Shown piece after piece: positions 35,371 through 46,400 of a stretch of DNA of 64,000 nucleotides. The DNA is taken from the NCBI GenBank assembly GCA_027625915.1, contig JANTQA010000033.1, positions 1,612,001 to 1,676,000 of the forward strand. Reading direction: 5' to 3'. This stretch comes from Anaeramoeba flamelloides. Its lineage: Eukaryota; Metamonada; Anaeramoebidae. A program made the translations under genes and the position numbers. The notes beneath the pieces were generated by a model that saw only the letters and a list, made by a program, of their open reading frames with translations, was not told the DNA's origin and made no database searches. Each line of letters opens with the position of its first letter. Positions within the stretch are counted from its first letter, which is position 1.

Positions 35371-36649
35371 GGGACTAATGAAATAAAAAAATCCTCTTCA
35401 AAAATTAATATCAAAAAAAATATATATATATATATATCACATCTTGAAATTGAAAAATGAGGTTAAAAAATCTGGATTACTACAATACCAAACTTACTAT
35501 TTAAGCTATTTTAAGAAATAATATTTTTTTAAAAAAATTATATACTTTTCAAAGTTTGATAAATATTTGTCTAATTTAGGAAAAGTTCAAAATTTAACAT
35601 TATTCTACATTTCTAAATTACAAAATACAACATATTTCTGAATTATTTCAAAAAACAATTATTTTCGTTGAAGATAGAAGAAAGAAATCTTATGGTCTGT
35701 GAAAGAAAGTTTTTAAAAAATACACTTTAAAATAAAACCTCAAAGTTTTAAAATAAAAATCTATAAAAAATCTACTTAATATAAAAAAAAATACAATAAT
35801 TCTTTTAAACTTTGAAAAAAAATAATTTATTTATTCAAAGAACAGTCACAATCAATTTTCTCTACTTATCAAGAAAAATATTTTTGAAAAATAATCAAAC
35901 CAAATAATTAAAGATTCTCCCAAAATACTTTTTTTAAAAATCTGGAAAAATCAACTTTTAAACCAAAATAAAAACTATTTAATTGGATTTTTTTTTTAAA
36001 CAATAATTAAAAAGATTATTTTAATCACTTAAATATGTTAGTAATAATCCAAAGATTAAAATTATCAATAGGTTTTATTATAATTTCTCAAATTTTCAAA
36101 TATTTTCAAACAAATAAAATTAATTCATATTAATATTAATAATATTAATAAAATAGATATTATCAAATAACCCATTAAAATAATCATATTTCCTTCTTTC
36201 CACTCATAATAATTGAAAAAAAGATTAGCTAATCTTTTAAATTTCAAGAAATTATTGAAATTTTTGTTTATAAAATAAATGTTCAATTTTTTTAGATCTA
36301 AAAGGATTTAATATTTGATTTATTTTTATTATATTTTTAAAATAAGTTTAAAATATCAAGGTTATTTGTTCATACAGAAAAACTCTCAAAAAATACTAAA
36401 ATTGATATTTCTTTAAAATAAAACTATTTTTCAAATTTTTCTTTTTTTCTAATTTGATCCAAAAACCCAACAAAAAAGGATTTTTTTAAAACAAAAATTA
36501 ATTGAAAAAAAAATAAACTCTTTTAAAAATGATAACTCTTCTCTCTAAAGTTGACAAATGGGTTTTCTTATCGGGTTTAATTGCATCCTTGTAAAAATAA
36601 TTAAACTATTACCTTTGGGATTAAAAAATAAATAAGAGTTACTATCCAC
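35371..36649 (+). mobile_element. 1.28-kb TTAA-flanked element, copy 2
   Basis: TTAA flanks lie at 35367-35370 and 36650-36653. The left end GGGACTAATGAAAT and the reversed right end GTGGATAGTAAC form a short inverted repeat. Internal blocks match 1844-3104 in order and orientation (ACATCTTGAAAT, GATTACTACAA, TTTGTTCATACAGAAAAACT, GATAACTCTTCTCTC). No coding frame. Confidence 0.6.
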
Positions 36650-36653
36650 TTAA

Positions 36654-37665
36654 TTTCAGGGTTAACTCAATAACCATCAACATAAAAAACCAAAAACTGA
36701 TTATTTTTGTTTCCTTTTTATATATCTAAACTAGATTCCAAAAATTTGGACACAGTTTAAACAGTTGAAAGAACATAATTACTGTACTTTAAATTCAAAT
36801 TTGAAAGAATTTTGATTTTACAAACAATTTCATTTTTTGTCTTTTTTGTTTTGTTTTCATTTCCTTTTTTGCAGTTACGTAATCTGTTTCGTTAGATCTC
36901 GAATTTTTTTTTCAATGATTGTTAGAAGGTTAGTGTTGAGTTTGTTAAATTGGAAAATCAAATACAATTGGTAGATGGTATCTTAACAGTTGATCGATCA
37001 ACAATTGTTGGTGAAATTTCAACAAATTTACCAATACATTTTTTGTTCCGCTCGTTTCATTATTTTGGAAACACCTGTTTTTATTTTTGAGTTTTATATT
37101 TTTTTTCTTTTATTGGGATTAAAAATGATTACTTATAAAAACATTAATACCTTATAACTTAAATGTGGTTTTATATTTGGTTTGGAAAAATACAATAAAT
37201 TGGGTTTTTTTTTGCCTATTTTTGATTTTGGGTGTGTCCAAATTTTTGGAACGGGGTTTAGTTGTAAAATCTATATATTTCCAAATATATGCAAATAATT
37301 ATTCCAAAGAATCTATTCGTTAATTATTTAATTTCTTTTAAAAAATTAATCTACATTTTTTTGCAATTAATCTATATTTTGCCACAAATTTAAGAAAGAT
37401 ATTTTGTAACTCTGAATTCCTGGTATTGATGATTCAACCTTTATGTTTGTCTCGAAATGCAGATTTTTTTTCCTAAAATTCTCGGAGTTTTTTATGAATA
37501 CCAGAATGATCATTTTTAATTGATATGACAAACAATTAGTACTACTTGGCCCATTGATTTTTTAGAGTCTTTTGATCCATGATGCACTAATGTGATTTAC
37601 ACCCAATGACAACATACTTTGATTATAGACAAATCTATGGTGATGCTAATTCCTCAAAGATAATC
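36654..37665. repeat. TTAGC-family repeat interrupted by a MITE
   Basis: The blocks GGTTAACTCAATAACCATCA (36656-36675) and, after the inserted MITE, GAATCTATTCGTTAATTATT through ACAACATACTTTGATTATAG and GGTGATGCTAATTCCTC match 42705-43155. The 36727-37260 MITE splits this copy. Confidence 0.5.
36727..37260 (+). mobile_element. 534-bp TA-type MITE, complete copy
   Basis: Left end TAAACTAGATTCCAAAAA followed by TTTGGACACA; right end TGTGTCCAAATTTTTGGAA followed by CGGGGTTTA. The length equals that of the 22192-22725 copy exactly. No transposase frame. It is inserted in a TTAGC-family repeat. A Tc1/mariner-like origin is inferred from the TA target and termini. Confidence 0.7.
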
Positions 37666-38037
37666 ATTTTTTTTTTTGAAAAAGTCGAAATAAAATTGAT
37701 TGTTATTTATAATTTATTTTTGTACTGTTTCCTTTTCTTCAAAGAGTAAGTAACTCTTAACAATCTATGGATTTTCAAAATAAAAAAAATAGATTTCATT
37801 TTGACTTTTTAATTTTTTTTTTTTTTTCAAAATACAAAAATGACAATTAGAGAGATTTTTATTTGTATTATTTTTGAAATTAATTTGTCATAATTTATGA
37901 ATCCAAAACTTATCTCAATAATTCGTAAATAAACAATTGAAAGACAATCAGTTTGAAATTAAACAGATTAATATCAAGTAAATTTTAGCATATTATATCA
38001 TTTCTTTGATTTTTCTTAGTAATTAACATTACAGTGA
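37666..38037. other. Downstream of the actin-like gene
   Basis: AT-rich, no recognised feature. Confidence 0.4.
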
Positions 38038-39174
38038 CTAATACAAACATTTACGGTTCACAATTGAAGATCCCGTTTCGTTATATTCAGCTTTTGTATA
38101 ACAAATATTTGGAAATTTACTCAATGAGGACAGAATTGAGCCGCCAACCCATACATTTGTATATTGTTGATTCGAAAACTGTATTTGAACATTCATTGTT
38201 TTTGGAATTAACTTTTCGAGCTCAACTTTTAATCGATCTTGCAGCCCAGGAAATTGGAATGTTCTACCAGAACAAATTATATTCGCAAACAGATACTTTC
38301 TGAGATCAATTTGCGAATTCATTATCGAATTATACAGGATTTCATGTATTCCGGGTGCCTTCAAGCCAAATAAAGAGGGCCGAAATAAAACTTCTGTACA
38401 CATGAATAATTCGTTCTCAAAGGAAAGAACTTGCCCATTGGGCAGTTTGTAACTTTTTGTCTGTGGCAACGACTTGTTTGTTGACTTTTCCGTTTCTTCA
38501 TCAAAACACGTCGGGCAAACATAACAGAATTTTTCTTTAATCTCACGTGCAATCTCTTTCTTGTATGAGAGCACCGATAGGCCAGACGCCTCTTTCTTTT
38601 TCTCTAGCATACTCATCAGATAGCCTGTGACATCGCAACCTGCAAGATCATATTTACCTCTCGACCTGGCAATTTGGTATCCTTCGAAAAATGATTGAAC
38701 AATCGTGCACCCTTCACCAATGTTCAGAGAAACACCCATGGTTATTCCCGAGGAGTAAAGTGCCAGCACGCACTGATTTTCAATGTACATGGAAGGAACA
38801 TTATATTTTTCAAACATGATTTCGGCCATTTTTTCTCTGTTCTTTGGTGGGTTCAGTTTTTTGTCGGTCAAAAGAATCGGGTACTGATCGGGATCCACTT
38901 TTAATGCATCAGAAAAAGTGTAGTTCCAGATCTTTTCCATGTCACCCCAATTCGTAACAACACCCCGTTCAATGGGGTAACTCAAGTTTAAAATTTCTCT
39001 TTTCGATTGCGCTTCTTCTCCAACAAAATATTTTCCCTCTTCGTTTTGAATCACAAATTGCTCTTTTGTTCTTCCAACAACTGTAGAAAATTCTGCTTGT
39101 GGCGTTTCTTCACCAGAAATGCCTACTTTTGTAATACCAGATCCGTTGTCAATTACAATTGAAACAGATTCCAT
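38038..39174 (-). CDS. Divergent actin / actin-like protein
   Basis: Single exon of 378 residues, collinear with actin over its whole length: IDNGSGITKVGISG (phosphate loop 1), EEAQSKREILNLSYPIERG, TNWGDMEKIWNYTF, PILLTDKKLNPPKNREKM, DLAGCDVTGYLM, REIKEKFCYVC, GIHEILYNSIMN, VWVGGSILSSLSKF and a C-terminus IVNRKCLY (actin usually ends IVHRKCF). Nucleotide-handling positions differ: phosphate loop 2, DSGDGVTH in actin, is NIGEGCTI here (Asp154 to Asn, Asp157 to Glu, His161 to Ile), and GGTTMYPG is GRTFQFPG. The loop-1 lysine and the Gln137 equivalent are kept. It may therefore bind ATP but hydrolyse it poorly (inference). The codon use is normal and no intron is needed. It is not a clear member of a named Arp family. 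Confidence 0.92.
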   Translation of the reverse strand: MESVSIVIDNGSGITKVGISGEETPQAEFSTVVGRTKEQFVIQNEEGKYFVGEEAQSKREILNLSYPIERGVVTNWGDMEKIWNYTFSDALKVDPDQYPILLTDKKLNPPKNREKMAEIMFEKYNVPSMYIENQCVLALYSSGITMGVSLNIGEGCTIVQSFFEGYQIARSRGKYDLAGCDVTGYLMSMLEKKKEASGLSVLSYKKEIAREIKEKFCYVCPTCFDEETEKSTNKSLPQTKSYKLPNGQVLSFENELFMCTEVLFRPSLFGLKAPGIHEILYNSIMNSQIDLRKYLFANIICSGRTFQFPGLQDRLKVELEKLIPKTMNVQIQFSNQQYTNVWVGGSILSSLSKFPNICYTKAEYNETGSSIVNRKCLY

Positions 39175-40849
39175 ATTGAAATTTTGGATTTAAGAAAAAA
39201 TGAAATTTAATTCCTGTTCTTGGAATAATTAATGGGAAAAAATTTTCAAATTATATTCCTGATTTTTCAATAAGAGACTTTCAATTATACTATTTCTTTA
39301 AAAACTCTATACTGTCTCAAAGTAAAAAAGAAAAATAAGATGAAGATTTTTTTCCTATTTAGAACTCAAACACTACAGTCAGTTTCACTTTTAAGGTACA
39401 AACTTTCAACGAAATTTAAGGCACAAAAAAAATCTCAAATTAAGGCACAAAATTCAAATTCTCGTAAAAACAAATTGTCAAAAAATAAAAATTCCAAATT
39501 TTGTGCCTTAATTTGAGATCTTTTTATGTCTCAAATTCCGTTGACAGTTTGTGCCTTAAAAGTGAAACTAACTGTAGTATCGTTAAAAAATCAAATTGAA
39601 ACCAAGAATTAAAATTTACAAGGAATTGAAACTATTCAACTGTAAATCGAAAATTACCCTTCGATAAATGATCCTAATTTCTATTAAAAGAAAGTTTTTT
39701 ACGTTCGTTTTCCAAAACAATGATTATTTTGAAATTGTTGGAAAATATGTACTTTTTTTTCATTATTGAATTTGTGGTGTTAATATATAAAGGCTTTTTT
39801 TTATCTGAAATAAAGAAGTTTGTAAAAAAGATGAAGAAAAAATTTCCACTTTGAGAAATAATATTGTCATTCTCTTGACTGAAAACTAAAGAGATTGAAA
39901 AATTTTGATCTTGAGAAAATCAATTGGTATATTAGTAACCCCTTGTATCTCATCAAAAGGTATCTTAGTGTTTCTGAATGCTTAGATATAGTAATTAAAA
40001 ATATTTTGATATAAAAATTTTAGTTATAAAAGTCCTTTTGTTTTTTTAAACTTACTCTTACCTTTTTTTTCTTCAAAGTCTGTTTAATTTTTTTTACTTC
40101 TTATTTTACAAATATTTAATTTCTGTTTGTTTTATTTATTTTGGTATATTTCAATAAAATACTTTTTTGTTTTGGAAGGAATGGTCAAGAATATTTGGAA
40201 ATTAATATACACAACAAGAAGATAAATAAACTGTTGCCAAGCGCCATAGAGTTCCATCGAATCCTAGGTTCATATAAATTGAATAGGATAAAAAAAAATC
40301 AAAAATTTTACTCAATTCTTTTTTATTCTTTCAAATATAACTGTTTTTTTTTAATTTTAGATTTAAAAAGAAAATGTTAAAAATTTTCCTTTTATTTTGA
40401 GAAATATAAAAAAACCAGGACAAACAATATTTAAAATGTAAGGGGTCAACTTCTATACTAAAATTTAGAAAATTCACAAATTGGTTAAATAGATATTCTT
40501 ATGTTTATGATAAGAATAAAATAAAACGTAAAAATCTTGCGATCTAAGCAAAAAAACACATCATAACTATGAAATAGATATGGATGTCAATAATTTTTTA
40601 TGGAATTGTTTATTCTATGAAGAAAATCAAATACAAGAATTTAATATTTAATCTAAATTAACAAAAATAAGAAGTATACCCTCTTTTATATTATTCAAAA
40701 TAATGACTAATTATTTATCTATTTCTTTTGTTAGTGATAAACAAAATTATGATTTTTTATTGAAATTTCTAAACAAAAATTCAGAAATTCGCAAAGTAGA
40801 GTCAAGTGATATCAAGTATCTTCGATTTTCGTCAAGTTTCAGGTTTTCT
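39175..40849. other. Intergenic with one MITE and hairpin debris
   Basis: Apart from the element at 39376-39574 and a hairpin-family piece near 40231-40345, no gene or RNA signal is recognised. Confidence 0.35.
39376..39574. mobile_element. 198-bp palindromic MITE with GGCACAAA iterons, copy 2
   Basis: TA at 39374-39375 and 39575-39576. It starts CAGTCAGTTTCACTTTTAAG and ends with the complement (one mismatch). Each arm holds three AAGG(C/T)ACAAA-type iterons spaced about 20 bp apart. It lies about 200 bp upstream of the actin-like gene start. Confidence 0.75.
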
Positions 40850-41245
40850 TGAGTTTTTCTATTTTATTTGTTAAGTGTTATATGTTTTTTTGAGGTTTTC
40901 TATTTTATTTGTGAAATTGATTGATTTCCGTTACGTTTTTTTGGGTATACTATTTATTTAGAAAATGAATAGATTTTCGTTTGGTTTTTTTGAGTTTTCT
41001 ATTTATTTCGAAAAACAATAGATTTTCATTAGGTTTTTTTTTACTTTTCGAAATAAACCGAAAATTTATTAAAAAAAATTTTTTTTTATCAAAAAGTAAA
41101 AAAAAAACCTAGAACACTTCACAAATAAAATAAAAAACCTCAAAAAAACATCGAACACTTTACAAATAAATAGAAAACTCAAAAAAAGCTAATGAAAATC
41201 TGTCAATTTTCCAAATAAACAGAAAACTCAAGAAACCCTAAAGGC
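40850..41245. repeat. Palindromic repeat with GATTTTCGTTAGGTTTTTTTG units
   Basis: The left half has three or four imperfect direct units (GATTTTCRTTAGGTTTTTTT then GAGTTTTCTATTTATTT). The right half, after about 41055, has them reversed (AAACCT...AAATAAATAGAAAACTC). A shorter copy is at 50395-50605. Confidence 0.5.
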
Positions 41246-41298
41246 GGTTTTTTAGAATTTTGGAAATAATCAGAAGATTTTTGAAATTATTATTTATA

Positions 41299-41341
41299 GT
41301 AAGTTTCACTTTTAAGACACAAACTTTGAACAGAATTTAAG
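41299..41341 (+). repeat. Half of a 198-bp MITE (copy 3, truncated)
   Basis: AGTAAGTTTCACTTTTAAGA followed by CACAAACTTT matches one terminal arm. The rest is replaced by an end of the TTAGC family (TTAA then GTGGTTAGCATCTACC). Confidence 0.5.
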
Positions 41342-43360
41342 TGGTTAGCATCTACCTAGGAGAAGATTACGATCAAAGTAAACTAAATTTCATAATAAAT
41401 GGCCCATCTTACATTTGAATAATGAATTTTTTTTTTACCATTTTGAAGTTTTTCCTCTTACAATGAAAAGTTTGCAAATAAATCATTTTTTCTCTTTTTT
41501 ATTTTTTCAATAGTTTTTTGTTAAAATGGATAATGAAAATGAAAAATTGGAAAGAAGTAACCGATGAATTAAAGAAAAATTTGGTTTCAAATATGAAAAA
41601 GAGATTAGATTTAGTTATTCAAATCTTAGGAGAATCGATAAATTTGTTTTTTTACTTTTTTAACTTTTCTATTTTTTATGTAATGCTTCTTTCAAAATAA
41701 AATGGCCCAATTTTTTAACAGTTTTTTTTATTTTTTTTTCTATTATTTTTAGACAAAAAATAAATATCTCTTGAGTATAGTATTGAATATTAAAATTTAA
41801 AATTTTATATTATAATATATAACTTCTATTATTAAAAATATTTTGATTTAAAATTTGATTTTTAATCGGCCGTTTATTATGAAAGATTGTTTATGTTGTT
41901 ATTGGGCCTAACTAAATTAGTGCTACATGGTTTAAAGTCTCTAAAAAATCCATTAGTAAAGTATTAATATTTGTTGATCTCATCAATTAAAAATGATCTA
42001 AGTGTTTGGTAAAAAACCCCAACAATTTCAGAATAAAATCGACATTTCACCCTAAATTTAAAGGTAGAGTTATCAATATTCAGACTCCAAACTTGGAAAA
42101 TATTGTTCTTAAATATATTGGCATAATGTTGATTAGTTGTTAACCAATTTGTTTTTTTTGTAAAAATTAAATAATTAACTCAACAGATTTTTTTGGCAAA
42201 TTATTTCTGAAATCATTGAAATATATTGATGTTGCAATTATCTTTACCAAAAGCAAACAAAAATAATAAGACTTTGGGTTTTTATCGTGAGCATTCTTGA
42301 GTTAATCTTTGAAATTACAAAATTAAAAAATAGTTATTTTTGGAAGTTCTAAATAGTAATTGTTAAACACCTGGAATTCTATTATTTTGGTGGTTCTATT
42401 TTTTTGTTTATTAAGGGATTAGCCTCACCATAGATTTCTCTATAATCAAAGTATATTGTAATTGGGTGCAAATGGTTTTAGTGCACCATGGCTCAAATAG
42501 CTCTAAAAAATCTATTATAAATCTTATTGCACAATAAATTATTACATTTTTTACTAATGCTCTTTATTAAAAAAATTTCATTTTGAAAAATTTTTTTTTA
42601 ATTCCTTTATCAAATCTAAAAATAAAAACCCAAAATACAGTATTCCAGTATTTAATAAAATATATTTAGAACTTCCAAAAGTAATTATTTTTAGAATTTT
42701 TAAATTTCAAAGATTAACTCAATAATCATCAACATAAAAGCACAAAGACTGATTATTTTTGTTTTCTTTTGATAAAGATACTTATAGCATCAATATATTT
42801 CCTTGATTTGAGAAATAATTTGACAAAAAACTTTATTCGTTAATTATTTAATTTTTAAAAAAAAACAAATTTTTTAGTAACTAATCTACATTTCGCCATA
42901 AATTTAAGAGAGATATTTTATGATTTTGTAGTCTGAATATTGATAATTCAACCTTTAAATTTATGGCTAAATGCAGATTTTATTCTGAATTTGCTGGGTT
43001 TTTTACTAATACATAGATCATTTTTAATTGATAAGATCAACAAATATTACTACTTTGCAATCGATTTTTTAGAGACATTTAAATAATGTAACACAAATTT
43101 GGTTAAGGTCCAATAACAACATACTTTGATCCTAGGCTTCTCCTTGGTAGACGCTAATCCCTTAAAGGAATTAAAAAAGAATTTCCAAAATGAAAATTTT
43201 GAATTGAGATACTTCGTAAAAAATGTAATAATTTATTGTGAAATAAGATTTAAAATAGATTTTTTAGAGCTATTTGAGCAATGTCATACTAAAACCATTT
43301 GCACTGTATTTCAACATACTTTGATTATAGAAAAATCTATGGTGACACTAATCCCTTAAC
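41342..43360. repeat. Cluster of palindromic TTAGC-family TTAA-type elements
   Basis: At least three element ends occur: about 41342 (GGTTAGCATCTACC), about 42416 (TTAAGGGATTAGCCTCACC) and, reversed, about 43150 and 43355 (GGTAGACGCTAATCCCTTAA; GGTGACACTAATCCCTTAA). The stretches 41885-42415 and 42665-43080 are inverted copies of each other (for example, TTGATGTTGCAATTA near 42228 and its diverged complement near 42790). TTAA sits at each end. The cluster lies directly upstream of the exportin-7 gene and so occupies its 5' flank. Confidence 0.5.
41527..41645 (+). other. Exon-like segment upstream of the repeat cluster
   Basis: One frame starting at the ATG 41536 reads about 36 helix-forming codons (MKMKNWKEVTDELKKN...), with a coding-like composition unlike its T-rich flanks. 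No plausible partner exon is found, and the adjacent exportin gene appears complete without it. It could be a first exon or a gene remnant. Confidence 0.22.
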
Positions 43361-43450
43361 TCTTTATTTCTTCGATTCAAAATTATCATTTTTTCTTGTT
43401 TTTCACTTTTTTTTTTTTTTTTGTTTCTTATTGGTTTGCTCTCTTGGGGA

Positions 43451-46400
43451 ATGAATATCAAAGAATTTGAAGATCTTTCAAAAATCTTTTTTGAGAGTAC
43501 AGATCAAAAGGAAAGGCTCATGGTTGACAAGGAATTAAAGGCCATTTTAAAGGAACCAAACAGCCTGTTACAAATTTATCGTTTCTTGTTCGACAACAAA
43601 AAATACCGTGTCAAATACTTGTGCTTATTGTTATTACGAGACTTGGTTGCCAAGTTTTGGATGCAATTAGAAGAAGAAATTCAAAGTGAATTGTTAAACG
43701 GGCTGTTGAACAATATCAGTTTCATTGTTAATAGCAAGTATCGAGAATTATTTACACCAGCAAGTTTAGTCTTTTCGCGAATGTACAAGTTTGGGTTCTT
43801 AACAAATTCAAAGATAAGAAATTCAGAACTGCTGTTGATCATTAAAAATGAATTTTTCAAAAGCCAAAGCTCGTATGACAATCTGGTTGGTATCTACTTA
43901 TTTACAAACTTAGTGACGGAGTGCAATATGCAAATCAAGCCCTTTGAAAGTCTTACTCACCACCGATTATTTTTAACATGGTTCCGTGATAAGCAATTAT
44001 TTTCAATTTTCAGTTTGGCGGTCAAATATTTAAGGTTGTCTACAATGGGGCTAGGCTTAGTCAGCAGGAGCCAGACGGACTTAATAATTGAAATGAAGAA
44101 AAATGAAAAGCAATTTTACGAAAAGAATAAGGACTACTTTAAGAACAATAGTGATAATATTATTGATCAGAATTTGCCCTTAAAGGTCTTCGACTCATCG
44201 CTGGAATTAATTCTCTCCATTTTGAATTTTAATTTTTATTTTGCCACTGCCCCGCAAGATTTGGATTCTACAAATAATTACCGAATAAGGATCCCAATTA
44301 AATGGTGCAGAAAATTCAAATTTAAGGTGACGCAAATGCTACCGTCTTTAGTGAAGCAATTTTTGCAAATGAGCAAAAAATATCGGAATGTGAATCGTAC
44401 AAGGAATGGCAATGATGACTATTATGAGGATTTAAATTCAATGAGTTTTGAAACCACTCGGATATCAAAAATATTGAAATGTATAACCTTGCTGTGCACA
44501 ACACACTATTCTTTATTTATTGGCAATAACCAATTAATGAAGCAATTTCTGAGATACTTATTGGGCTCCATTTTATTAATCTCGTCTAATCACAAGCAAA
44601 TCTTCCATACTGGGAAAATGAAAATAGACTTTTCCCAATTGAATCAGAAATTAATCATCAATTGGAAGCTGTCACAATTAGAGTCGTGCGATTATTTTGA
44701 TAAATGGGCGACTTCCCTATTTGAATTTGCCATAGAAACTTTAGAAATCAATGATTTGAGTCAAATAAATTCAAATGTTATTTATTATTTAGCTTCCTTC
44801 TGGAGCACTTTAGCTTCCAAAATGAAAAGCAATAGCCAAGACAATAAGAAGTCGAGCAATATGGATAAAATAATAATACATGATAAAATAATCAAACTAT
44901 TATCAATCATTTCAAAAACATTAATCCAAATCAAAATTGAACAGTTTTCTAATCTAAACGGAATTGGCAATGGCAATTTTGAAGAATCAATTGAAGATCT
45001 GTTTTTACCAAAATCAAGTTTTTTATTGGAAATCAAAATTTTGCAAGATCTGGTCCGGTTTGAATATCTTGAAACTAAAAATTATATTGTGGAACAATTA
45101 CACAACTCCTCCAGAATTTTGGAAAACAATACTAATAATGAAGAGGCAATTAAAAAAATTTCTATTATTGTAATGATAATAGGCACTTTAATTTCACGTT
45201 TTCAAAAGGAAATTAATTTTATGAAAAAACAAGAAAATCAAAAAAATAAAAAAAAAATGATTTCTTTTCTCTTTGAAGAAAATAATTTTAAAATTAATAT
45301 TGATATAAATGATGATGTTAGTGATAATGATGGGGATGATTATCTAGTAAATATGGGGATGCTTGAGAAAAACAAGGTGGGAAATAGAAATGAAGGTGAA
45401 AATGTTGTTGGAAAAGAGGAATACTTTCTTTGTGGGAAATTAGATATTGAATTGATATGTAAAGTAATTGAATTGATTAAATGGAATGAAGATATATGGA
45501 TTCAAAATAATCAAAATGAACGATGTGTAATTTTGGAATTAAGTATTCTATATTTTTTACAGAATTTTTTAAAGGTTTATTATACATCATTTTTTAAAAA
45601 ACCAAATCTATTTTATAAATATTTAATTGAATTCGTTCCCGATTTTAAAAGTGAACAAGATATTTTTTTATTTATATTTATTAAAATTATTGAAAATTTA
45701 AAAAGTGCCTTGATTCAGAAAGAAGTCTTGTACCAAAATTTAAAAATTTTTAAAAAATTAATTAATTCAAATATTTGGCCTGATTCTTTTTTCAATTTAG
45801 ATCCTATATTAAAAATACTTTCCAATCATAACGAAAATGATTTCCCATTTTTAAAATCTTTATCTTTCGGTTCGTTAGATAAAAAAATTAGAATATTATT
45901 TTACCAATGCTTAACTAAATTATTAATAGCAGAAAAAATGGAATTAATTTTTTTAGAAAAATTTGAAGATTTCATAACTCCCTTTGATATAATATTTGTA
46001 GAAATTAAAAATATTTTAACCAATATAAATGATAAAAATAATAATCTTATAAAGAATAATAATAACTTTATAAAGAATAATAATAATATTCATATCAACA
46101 ATAATAATATTCATATTAAGACCCAAAATGATGATGACGATGACGAAACTATTGAACAAATTTTATCATTTCTTTTATTCTTTAAAGGCTTTTTCATTGA
46201 AATGTCAACTTCAAAATATTTGAATTATCTATATGATTGGTTATTTCCTGAAAAATTTGAAATTTTGAATTTAATTTTTTCAAGATATTGCCAAAATTCT
46301 ATAATTACAAATAACATTTTGCAATTATGGATGTGCTTTGTTAAAGATAACAATCAATTAAATTTATTAGATTCATTAAATAATGGATATGAAAATAGAT

